Of a DNA stretch of 8,503 bases, positions 1 to 8,030 are shown piece after piece; the first letter of the stretch is position 1; every line of letters starts with the position of its first letter. The position numbers and the translations under genes were made by a program. The notes beneath the pieces are model-generated. The model had not been told where the DNA came from. It ran no database searches and saw nothing but the letters and a program-made list of their open reading frames with translations. This DNA is from Acidobacteriota bacterium (GTDB lineage: Bacteria > Acidobacteriota > UBA890 > WLXD01): assembly GCA_022571615.1 (NCBI GenBank), contig JACZXM010000103.1, forward strand, positions 1 to 8,503. The letters are read 5' to 3'.

Positions 1-26
1 CCCTCTTCCTCCCGCCGAATGGCGCG

Positions 27-464
27 TTAGTCGAGGCCCCTTTCTGTGCGAGGTCCGTCTCCGGCCCCGTATTGGTCGCACAACCCCCAACCGCTCGCGG
101 GCATGAAGCCGAACCGACGGTAGTAGTGGGGGTCACCAAGTACCACGACGAAACCGTGGCTCGACCGCTTGCAAAGCGCCAACCCCTCTCGAATGAGCTG
201 CTCGGCGATTCCACGCTGCCTGAATGCGGCCAACACCGCTACCGGGGCCAAGCCCACGCCATCGATCGCACCGAGAACACTCACTCGGCTGAAGGCGACG
301 TGCCCGACGACCTCGCGCTGCTCCTCAGCGACCAGTGAGACGCAGAGGTGCCCGGCCGCGCGAAGTGCGTCAACCAACCGCGCCTCGCCCACGGTCGGGA
401 ATAACGCCGTATGCACAGCACGGATCGCTCCATGATCAGCGTGCTCTTCGGATCGGACGATCAT
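27..464 (-). CDS. GNAT family N-acetyltransferase (YhbS-like), short C-terminus
   Basis: Predicted cytoplasmic acetyl-CoA-dependent N-acetyltransferase; its substrate cannot be inferred. The 145-residue product opens with MIVRSEEHADHGAIRAVH, the usual start of this group. It has the acetyl-CoA-binding region GLAPVAVLAAFRQRGIA (residues 71-87, R/Q-x-x-G-x-A at 82-87) and the signature VLGDPHYYRRFGF (108-120), which marks the YhbS-like subgroup. From memory, relatives run to about 165-170 residues and end with a strand of the FMVLEL type followed by a Tyr/Pro/Phe-containing tail. Here the reading diverges after CDQYGAGD (129-136) and stops at residue 145, so the end appears truncated or altered. 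The ATG start is supported by homology; a G-rich GGGG lies upstream but the ribosome-binding site is weak. It is the last gene of a putative operon, 27 nt after the glycosyltransferase stop. It is probably still folded, but activity is uncertain. Confidence 0.88.
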   Translation of the reverse strand: MIVRSEEHADHGAIRAVHTALFPTVGEARLVDALRAAGHLCVSLVAEEQREVVGHVAFSRVSVLGAIDGVGLAPVAVLAAFRQRGIAEQLIREGLALCKRSSHGFVVVLGDPHYYRRFGFMPASGWGLCDQYGAGDGPRTERGLD

Positions 465-491
465 TGCAGGCCGCCCCGCGATGCTGCACGA

Positions 492-1247
492 TCAACGATC
501 GTCCCCGTACCAGTAGCGGTTGGCGAATCTCGTTCGTGCCAACGGCCACAGCAAGGCGGGCACACTTAGCGGCAGTATTCTCGTGAAATAGTGCCAGTCG
601 CCGTGTTGGTCGAACTTGCGCATCGACGCGAGGGCCTTGATCTCGGTCAGGCGGGTGAGCCGCCGTCCCCGGGCCTTGCCCAGCAGCCGCAACGCCCAGA
701 GAAACGCCACGTCCTCCGCGAATTCTCGTCGCTCGTCGTATCCGCCGACCGCGTCGAAATCGGCACGCCGGCAGAACACCACACCCGTATCCATGCCTGT
801 CAGGAATACCAGCGGAATCATGACGGCGTAGGTGAACGCGATCCCGACCGACCACCTCTCCAATCGCACTCCCGTCGCCCCGGCGACGATGTTGCTTCTG
901 CTCAGGACCGCGGATACGCGGTTGAACGTCTCCGGATGAATCCGCATATCGGCATCCACGAAGCAGATGATCTCCCCCTGGGCGGCCCCCGCGCCACCAT
1001 TTCGGGCGGCCGCAATCAGCCGTTGGGCGACCTGTACCACCACGCAGCCGCGGGCGGCCGCGACCTTGGCAGTACCATCCGTTGAGGCGTTGTCCGCCAC
1101 GATGACCTCGACCGCGTCGGCGCCGCCAACGAAACGCCTGCGCGCCTCGTCAACCGTATCCAACAGCCGTGGAAGGAGCTGCGTTTCGTTGTGGGCAGGG
1201 ATGATCAGGGAAATCTCGATCATGCTCATTCGCTGCGGGCGATTCAC
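492..1247 (-). CDS. Family 2 glycosyltransferase (GT-A fold)
   Basis: Predicted inverting glycosyltransferase that moves a sugar from a nucleotide sugar to an unknown acceptor (polysaccharide, lipid or small molecule). The 251-residue protein shows the GT2 order: SLIIPAHNE (13-21), the nucleotide-binding segment VIVADNASTDGT (48-59), ARNGGAGAAQGEIICFVDADM with the metal-binding D98-A99-D100, and GYDERREFAEDVAFLW with the likely catalytic-base region E178-D179. A hydrophobic stretch at about 134-152 could touch the membrane, but there is no clear multi-pass anchor. The start is read as GTG at 1247 because a GGAG sits 8 nt upstream, directly before the preceding gene's stop; the internal ATGs at 1229 and 1223 lack such a site although homology begins near the latter. 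Only 5 nt separate it from the upstream stop, so translational coupling is likely. The family call is firm; the acceptor is unknown. Confidence 0.93.
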   Translation of the reverse strand: MNRPQRMSMIEISLIIPAHNETQLLPRLLDTVDEARRRFVGGADAVEVIVADNASTDGTAKVAAARGCVVVQVAQRLIAAARNGGAGAAQGEIICFVDADMRIHPETFNRVSAVLSRSNIVAGATGVRLERWSVGIAFTYAVMIPLVFLTGMDTGVVFCRRADFDAVGGYDERREFAEDVAFLWALRLLGKARGRRLTRLTEIKALASMRKFDQHGDWHYFTRILPLSVPALLWPLARTRFANRYWYGDDR

Positions 1248-1252
1248 CGCAG

Positions 1253-1795
1253 CTACTCCAGCCGGACCTGGTCGTCGGTAGCGATTTGCCAGGGCTTGGC
1301 GGTGTAGAGAAACTTCGTCGCCGCGAAGAGCTCCCCGACGGTGTCTGCGCTGAGGCTTCCACCCTCCAGGTAGCTTTGCTGTGCATCGCCGTCGGTCATG
1401 GCGGCGCGCATGGCCCCTATCAGGTCATCGAGCTCCGGCGTGGGCGCAACCACGATGCGGAGCGTACCTCCTACCACCTCCCGCACCTCCCGGGCGAGGG
1501 ATGCGCTCGCCACCCGAACCCGTGCGGGGCGCCGGGGGCGGCCAGTCAGCGGCCGCTCCATGCTCGCGACGAGCGTGCGGCCGAGACTCCCAGGCACATC
1601 CTCGGGCGCCACGACGTCGTGGCCTACGACCAGCCCACCCGGAACCTCGACCCATGCGACCAGGAACGCCCGATAAGGCTCCTCGCGGTCGGTGATGAAG
1701 AATGGCGCCTCCAGACAGCCCCCGACCCACTCGGTGCCGGTGCGTTTTCGCCGCGCGGCGTGCGCCGGTCTCCCTGACTGCCGACGTCTTGTCAT
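1253..1795 (-). CDS. Conserved protein of unknown function (DUF6930/DUF7309-like N-terminal part), apparently truncated
   Basis: Function unknown. Visible features include a basic N-terminus, a conserved-looking EWVGGCLEAPFFITDREEPYR (starting 28 residues from the GTG), a GLVVGHDVV strand, a region rich in Arg and small residues, APTPELDDLIGAMR, and near the end SLSADTVGELFAATKFLY followed by KPWQIATDDQ. From memory, these match the first part of larger two-part proteins in which the last motif is followed by a second domain ending in VIG- and LF-type strands (the DUF7309/DUF6930 group). Here the frame stops seven residues after ATDD, so the second domain is absent. No signal peptide or membrane segment is seen. 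The start is uncertain: ATG at 1795 has a GAGAG about 11 nt upstream, while GTG at 1813 adds six residues. It is the first gene of a likely operon with the glycosyltransferase and acetyltransferase genes. Assignment to the named DUFs is from recall. Confidence 0.7.
   Translation of the reverse strand: MTRRRQSGRPAHAARRKRTGTEWVGGCLEAPFFITDREEPYRAFLVAWVEVPGGLVVGHDVVAPEDVPGSLGRTLVASMERPLTGRPRRPARVRVASASLAREVREVVGGTLRIVVAPTPELDDLIGAMRAAMTDGDAQQSYLEGGSLSADTVGELFAATKFLYTAKPWQIATDDQVRLE
1256..1259 (-). promoter_or_regulatory. Ribosome-binding site GGAG abutting the upstream stop codon
   Basis: On the minus strand the sequence reads GGAG, then the TAG stop of the upstream gene (1255-1253), then CTGCG and the GTG start at 1247. 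The 8-nt spacing is good, and the placement means a ribosome terminating on the upstream gene covers the site. This decides the GTG start of the glycosyltransferase and suggests coupled translation. Confidence 0.6.
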
Positions 1796-1846
1796 CCTGT
1801 GGCCATCTCTCACCGCCCTACACTATTTCCTGGAGAGGCGAGTGTC

Positions 1847-1914
1847 TCAGCTACATTGCCAGAAAGGGCTCGGCGGCGCGCTTGATCGCCGTCCGTTGCA
1901 GCAGCATGTTGGGC
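1847..1914 (-). other. attC-like integron recombination site, degenerate at the far end
   Basis: On the minus strand, 10 nt after the stop of the small zinc-ribbon gene, GCCCAAC (1914-1908) matches the outer attC core RYYYAAC. It is followed by ATGCTGCTGCAACGGACGGCG, a short spacer and CGCGCCGCCGAG. CGGCG pairs with CGCCG, and the stem continues through a bulged A, as in the imperfect hairpin of attC sites. The opposite core should read GTTRRRY about 60-70 nt away; only a poor counterpart (AATGTAGCTG) is present, so the site may be inactive or decayed. Position just behind a cassette-type gene, length and arm composition favour attC. The reading is by eye and needs a covariance-model search. 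Confidence 0.5.
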
Positions 1915-1924
1915 TGCTCCGCCA

Positions 1925-2158
1925 TCAGTCAACATACTTTGCCTTGAACGTGATCAGCCCGCATGTGCACCGCCAACTCTCGATGACAGCTTGAGCCCCG
2001 GTTCGGACGAGGCTTATTTTGCCCAGATCGATCTGGTTTAAGTCCCGTCTCGAGAACCACGGGATGTTCTTGTTGACAGACCAGAAGAACGATCCGCCCA
2101 GCCCACGAACGTACAAGCCTCCGTTTTCCATCGCCTTGTTGCAACTAGAGCAGTTCAT
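1925..2158 (-). CDS. Small zinc-ribbon protein (DUF6487-like), putative integron cassette gene
   Basis: A 77-residue protein with a zinc-ribbon layout: C3-x2-C6 at the N-terminus and C64-T-C66 near the C-terminus. Between these are an FFWS motif (24-27), PWFS (33-36), and a stretch of alternating charged and hydrophobic residues. This arrangement matches, from memory, the DUF6487 family of small predicted zinc-binding proteins of unknown role. The ATG start is decided by a strong ribosome-binding site, AGGAGG, about 10 nt upstream. Codon use is less GC-biased than in the flanking genes (many A/T third positions), which suggests transfer. It lies between two attC-like elements, one ending 21 nt before the start codon and one beginning 10 nt after the stop, as expected for a mobile gene cassette. 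There is no signal peptide or membrane segment. The protein is very likely real; its function is unknown. Confidence 0.82.
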   Translation of the reverse strand: MNCSSCNKAMENGGLYVRGLGGSFFWSVNKNIPWFSRRDLNQIDLGKISLVRTGAQAVIESWRCTCGLITFKAKYVD

Positions 2159-2179
2159 CCGTGTTGACCCTCCTGATCA

Positions 2180-2198
2180 GCCCAACGCCTTGTTGGGC
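2180..2198 (-). repeat. 19-nt perfect palindrome resembling a collapsed attC site
   Basis: GCCCAAC-GCCTT-GTTGGGC on the plus strand: 7-nt arms that exactly match the two integron core consensus forms (RYYYAAC and GTTRRRY), separated by only 5 nt. A normal attC has about 45-130 nt between these cores. The minus-strand reading GCCCAACAAGGCGTTGGGC looks like the left end of an attC joined directly to its right core, as could arise by deletion between short GCGTTG repeats. It stands 2 nt after the stop of the decayed ORF and 21 nt before the start of the zinc-ribbon gene. Confidence 0.5.
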
Positions 2199-2200
2199 GG

Positions 2201-2349
2201 CTACCCTGTCCGGAACACGTCCCACAGGGCCATGGAAAACGCTTTGCCGCTGGCTGCTCGACCGCCAGTGGGCAGCATACACACGTCGGTCACTGTGTCG
2301 GCCAATCAAGACGGACGATCGCGACCTGGTTGCCGTTGCCTTCACCCAT
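2201..2349 (-). pseudogene. Possible decayed small cassette ORF with a -1 frameshift
   Basis: An ATG at 2349 (AGGG about 10 nt upstream) opens MGEGNGNQVAIVRLDWPTQ and then meets TGA. Reading on one base back, the frame continues as VTDVCMLPTGGRAASGKAF and then SMALWDVFRTG to a TAG at 2203-2201. Joined, this gives a protein of about 49 residues with plausible composition whose stop lies 2 nt before the collapsed attC-like element, where a cassette gene should end. I do not recognise a family. It may be a broken cassette gene or a chance arrangement, since the pieces are short. A single-base sequencing or assembly error would give the same picture. Confidence 0.3.
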
Positions 2350-2366
2350 CGTACCGATCCCTAGTC

Positions 2367-2651
2367 TCACAGTTCCGAGCCTCGTATCGCACGATTTCGA
2401 AATGACGGCCCAGGCAGCGCTAGCGCGGCGATGACCTCGGCATCAGCGACGATCAGCGCTAGCACGTCCGTCGCATCGACCGCTGGGTACTGAGTCTGGA
2501 GCCGCTCAAGTACCGCTTCGTATTCGCGGACGATCTCGAGCGTCACCACGAGTCGCACGCGACCGTCTCGCCATGCACTGAGGATCTCGTACGGCGGTCC
2601 CGTGAAGAAGATCCCGGACACGAGAACATTCGTGTCCAGAACGACTCACAC
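2367..2651 (-). pseudogene. PIN-domain toxin remnant (VapC-like), nonsense at codon 2 and C-terminus lost
   Basis: The frame starting at GTG 2651, 1 nt after the antitoxin stop and with GAGGGG upstream, reads M-stop-VVLDTNVLVSGIFFTGPPYE. This is the canonical start of AbrB-partnered PIN toxins apart from the TGA (2648-2646) at codon 2, which a single C-to-T change of CGA would create. The remaining open part could start at the GTG at 2621 but would then lack the first catalytic Asp (D6 of LDTN). The middle (EIVREYEAVLERL, VLALIVADAEVI) is well conserved. After LPGPS the sequence no longer resembles the family: the expected acidic CRDPDDDKF block and C-terminal strand are absent, and a stop follows at 2367. 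With about 94 codons against a usual 135-145, this ribonuclease-type toxin should be inactive. Family match is confident; the cause of the breakage is inferred. Confidence 0.8.
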
Positions 2652-2652
2652 T

Positions 2653-2907
2653 TCAGGCCTTGCCCCTCACAGCGGCGGTGATGTCCGAGCGCCTCAAGCC
2701 TGCCTTTCTGGCGGCCCGGCGGGCCTCCGCTACAAGCTCGTCAAACTGCTCGATAGCCGGCGCGCTGATCGTCTTGAGAATGACGGCACCTCGCTCACCC
2801 AGCACGACAAACTGCGTGCCAGGCTTCAGGCCTAGCCGTTCGCGGATTTCTTCCGGAATGACCACCTGGCCCTTGGACGAGAGCTTGGTTGTAGCGATGC
2901 TCGACAT
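2653..2907 (-). CDS. AbrB/MazE/SpoVT-type antitoxin and transcriptional regulator
   Basis: An 84-residue DNA-binding antitoxin. Residues 6-36 form the swapped-hairpin AbrB domain, with the hallmark KLSSKGQVVIPEEIRERLGLK followed by PGTQFVV. The C-terminal half (ISAPAIEQFDELVAEARRAA) is helical and is the usual toxin-binding segment. Known relatives neutralise a PIN RNase and repress their own promoter. The start ATG at 2907 has AGAGG five nt upstream, and a perfect 22-bp palindrome begins 10 nt upstream of it, an obvious candidate autoregulatory operator. The stop is followed after 1 nt by the toxin's GTG, the tight spacing typical of toxin-antitoxin operons. The adjacent toxin is broken, so this antitoxin appears to be an orphan that could still act as a repressor or neutralise related toxins elsewhere in the genome. 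Confidence 0.95.
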   Translation of the reverse strand: MSSIATTKLSSKGQVVIPEEIRERLGLKPGTQFVVLGERGAVILKTISAPAIEQFDELVAEARRAARKAGLRRSDITAAVRGKA

Positions 2908-2917
2908 GGCGACCTCT

Positions 2918-2939
2918 GTATTCTTACTAGTAAGAATAC
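2918..2939. promoter_or_regulatory. 22-bp perfect palindrome, candidate antitoxin operator
   Basis: The arms GTATTCTTACT and AGTAAGAATAC are exact reverse complements with no spacer. It is AT-rich against a GC-rich background and lies 10 nt upstream of the antitoxin start codon, where it would overlap the promoter or early leader. AbrB-type antitoxins are dimers that bind such symmetric sites, so autorepression is the natural reading. Binding itself is inferred. Confidence 0.7.
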
Positions 2940-2969
2940 CATGGCCTTGTTGCTGATCGGTTCGCGAGA

Positions 2970-3004
2970 CGAGCTAACAGCTCAGCCGCTGAGCTGTTAG
3001 CTCG
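2970..3004. repeat. Long inverted repeat, 17-bp arms with a 1-nt centre
   Basis: The left arm CGAGCTAACAGCTCAGC and right arm GCTGAGCTGTTAGCTCG are exact reverse complements around a single C. Transcribed from either side this would form a very stable hairpin. No run of T follows on either strand, so it is not a standard intrinsic terminator. It lies between the antitoxin promoter and the end of the M24 peptidase gene and may block read-through, serve as a REP-like element, or be a protein-binding site. Confidence 0.6.
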
Positions 3005-3005
3005 G

Positions 3006-3098
3006 CCCGGCAGAGCCGGGGTCGGCGCGCGTCTTACCCTGCAAGGCGCGTGACGATAGCGATCGTCAGCTCCTGCCGCTTGTTATATCCCGGCAGGA
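3006..3098. repeat. Three further hairpin-forming inverted repeats
   Basis: CCCGGC-aga-GCCGGG lies at 3006-3020, TGACGAT-agcg-ATCGTCA at 3051-3068, and TCCTGCCG with CGGCAGGA at 3071-3098 (12-nt loop). All arms are exact. They follow the long inverted repeat within 100 nt, just downstream of the M24 peptidase gene's stop. They may jointly act as its 3' end or processing region; none has a T-tract. The intergenic stretch 2940-3162 shows no gene. Confidence 0.45.
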
Positions 3099-3162
3099 TG
3101 AACCCTCACAAACGTCGCAGGAGCGCGTCGTATTCAGATCCTTTTCGTTACCCGGCCCGGAC

Positions 3163-4461
3163 TCAGCTCACGTTGCCGAACGGATCCTCCAGCGACGGGC
3201 TTTGGGGCGTCATCAGCTCGGCTCCATCCTGGGTGATGACCATGTCGTCCTCGAGGCGGACGCCGAACTCGCCGCGGATGTAGATGCCGGGCTCGTCGGA
3301 GAAGGTCATGCCGGGTTCCAGCAGCTGGGTATTGCCCTTCACCAGGTAGGGCCACTCGTGCCCGTCCATTCCCATGCCGTGGCCGACGCGGTGGGTGAAG
3401 TACTTGTAATCGGGGCCGTAGCCGGCGTCGGTGATGACCTGGCGGGCGGCGGCATCGACCGCCTGGCACTCCACTCCGGGGCGGGCCGCGGCGAGCGCGG
3501 CGCTCTGGGCCCGATGCTCGATCTCGAACACCTTGCGCATCTTGTCGGTGGGGGTGCCGAGGACGAAGGTGCGGCTGAGGTCGGAGCTGTAGCCCTCGAC
3601 CTTGCAGCCGCCGTCGATGAGCAGGATCGTGCCCTCGCGGATGGTCTGCGGGGCGGTCGAGCCATGGGGTAGGGCGGAGTACTTGCCCACCTGCACGCCG
3701 GCGCCGCCGGAGAATCCCTGCTGCTGATGGGCGAGCGACACCAGTCGGCCGAAATCTCGCTGGGTCATGCCCTCCTCGAGCGCCTCGTAGGCGGCCTTGT
3801 AGGCGAGCAGCGTGACCTTGGAGGCCAGGCGCATGAGCTGCAGCTCGTGTTCGTCCTTGATGCCACGGCAACCGGTGGTGATCGGGATGGCGCTGGTGAT
3901 CTCGAGGCTCGGGGCGGCCGCTGCGACGCGGTTCGCATAGACGAAATAGGTGCGCTCCTCGATGCCGATCTTGCCGGAGGCGACACCGCGGTCGCGCAGA
4001 CCCTCGGCCACCAAGGCGTACGGGTCCTCGTGCTCGTGCCAGGTGTAGACCTGGGTGTCGGCGCCGAACGGACCGTTGTCGAGCTGCTCGCGGGCGCGCT
4101 CCTCCTCGAAGGCGGGCGAGACCACGAAGGCATCGGCGTTGGCCGGGATCACCAGCGCCAGCATGCGCTCGCTCAGCCACCAGCGCACGTTGGCGAAATA
4201 GACCATCGTGGTGCCGCCGCTCATCAGGATCGCGTCGATGCCCTGCTCGCGCATCAGCCGTTGGGCCTTCTCGACGCGCCCACGGCGTTCCTCGGTGGTG
4301 ATCGGGCTGGCCTGGTCGCTTAGCGACGTGAGGGCGGCGATCGACGGTGGCAGGTCCTCAGCCACCGTCGTGGCGGCGGCGGAGCGGGGCAGGGCGGCTT
4401 GGGCGGTGGCGCCGGCGGCCGCGGCCGCCGAGGCGCCCAAGAGGTGACGTCGAGTGATCAT
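3163..4461 (-). CDS. Tat-exported M24 family metallopeptidase (Xaa-Pro aminopeptidase/dipeptidase-like)
   Basis: Predicted periplasmic or extracytoplasmic di-metal peptidase acting on peptides with Pro at the second position. The 432-residue protein starts with a twin-arginine signal, MITRRHLLGA, followed by an Ala-rich hydrophobic stretch (to about residue 30). A creatinase/prolidase N-terminal domain spans about 60-195, and the pita-bread catalytic domain about 205-420. All five metal ligands are visible: D283 (LLIDGG), D294 (SSDLSRTF), H361 (RVGHGMG), E390 (SDEPGIY) and E404 (VRLEDDM). H266 in LPHGS is a likely catalytic His. The ATG start is supported by the Tat signal and by GAGG 7 nt upstream. 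It begins 93 nt after the dnaE2 stop, with a 14-nt palindrome between, so it may have its own promoter. It looks intact; the exact peptide substrate cannot be told, and creatinase-type relatives share the fold. Confidence 0.93.
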   Translation of the reverse strand: MITRRHLLGASAAAAAGATAQAALPRSAAATTVAEDLPPSIAALTSLSDQASPITTEERRGRVEKAQRLMREQGIDAILMSGGTTMVYFANVRWWLSERMLALVIPANADAFVVSPAFEEERAREQLDNGPFGADTQVYTWHEHEDPYALVAEGLRDRGVASGKIGIEERTYFVYANRVAAAAPSLEITSAIPITTGCRGIKDEHELQLMRLASKVTLLAYKAAYEALEEGMTQRDFGRLVSLAHQQQGFSGGAGVQVGKYSALPHGSTAPQTIREGTILLIDGGCKVEGYSSDLSRTFVLGTPTDKMRKVFEIEHRAQSAALAAARPGVECQAVDAAARQVITDAGYGPDYKYFTHRVGHGMGMDGHEWPYLVKGNTQLLEPGMTFSDEPGIYIRGEFGVRLEDDMVITQDGAELMTPQSPSLEDPFGNVS

Positions 4462-4505
4462 GATGGGCCTCGCGCTTCGGGCAAGAACGACGTGCCCATG
4501 GTACT

Positions 4506-4519
4506 CGAACTCAAGTTCG
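4506..4519. promoter_or_regulatory. 14-nt palindrome CGAACT-CA-AGTTCG upstream of the M24 peptidase gene
   Basis: Six-base arms separated by CA, 45 nt upstream of the peptidase start and 35 nt downstream of the dnaE2 stop. The form CGAAC-N4-GTTCG equals the LexA box consensus of actinobacteria and Firmicutes. Whether LexA of this organism uses that box is unknown; it could also be a small hairpin at the dnaE2 mRNA end. Confidence 0.35.
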
Positions 4520-4554
4520 CTCCTGGAACTGCGACCGGGCAGGCGAGTGGCGAA

Positions 4555-7920
<3,366 letters not shown>

Positions 7921-8001
7921 GCGGGTTCGAGTTCCGAGGGCTGGGGCGTCCGGCGGCCGGGGCAAAGGACTTCCGGTCCGGCGGGTGAGGGCTGCCCTCT
8001 A

Positions 8002-8007
8002 TTTAAA
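8002..8007 (-). promoter_or_regulatory. Candidate -10 element of the dnaE2 promoter
   Basis: On the minus strand an AT-rich TTTAAATA lies just after the 16-nt palindrome, containing TAAATA as a possible -10 box. No good -35 hexamer is seen 16-18 nt upstream (CCATTA or TTCCAT), as is common for regulated promoters. Weak evidence by itself; position between the ACT-domain gene and dnaE2 supports it. Confidence 0.25.
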
Positions 8008-8022
8008 CAGACAAATGTCTGT
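8007..8022. promoter_or_regulatory. 16-nt palindrome ACAGACA-AA-TGTCTGT upstream of dnaE2
   Basis: Exact 7-nt arms with a 2-nt centre, 9 nt downstream of the ACT-domain gene stop and about 86 nt before the dnaE2 ATG. It would sit in the spacer of the candidate promoter, a classic repressor position. As dnaE2 is usually SOS-controlled, a LexA-type or TetR-type repressor is plausible. The half-sites are ACAG-N8-CTGT, the inverse of the E. coli LexA box CTGT-N8-ACAG, so it is not that box. Confidence 0.55.
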
Positions 8023-8030
8023 AATGGAAC

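Noticed and set aside
2145..2345. Minus-strand 66-codon open frame across the collapsed attC-like element
   Set aside because: It begins with GTG without a good ribosome-binding site, overlaps the zinc-ribbon start and runs through the palindrome; the frameshifted reading ending at 2201 fits the layout better.
2653..2956. Plus-strand open frames opposite the antitoxin gene
   Set aside because: Antisense of a clear AbrB-domain gene; no motif or start signal.
2970..3020. Intrinsic terminator
   Set aside because: Strong stems but no T-run on either strand, so reported only as inverted repeats.
3134..4180. Long minus-strand open frame overlapping the M24 peptidase gene
   Set aside because: Arg/Pro/Gly-rich translation with no motifs; it overlaps a gene with all five metal ligands and a Tat signal in another frame. 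A GC-rich shadow.
3202..4323. Plus-strand open frames opposite the M24 peptidase gene
   Set aside because: Antisense frames of a GC-rich gene; no recognisable domain and no ribosome-binding site seen.
8007..8022. E. coli-type LexA box
   Set aside because: Half-sites are in the opposite order (ACAG-N8-CTGT instead of CTGT-N8-ACAG).
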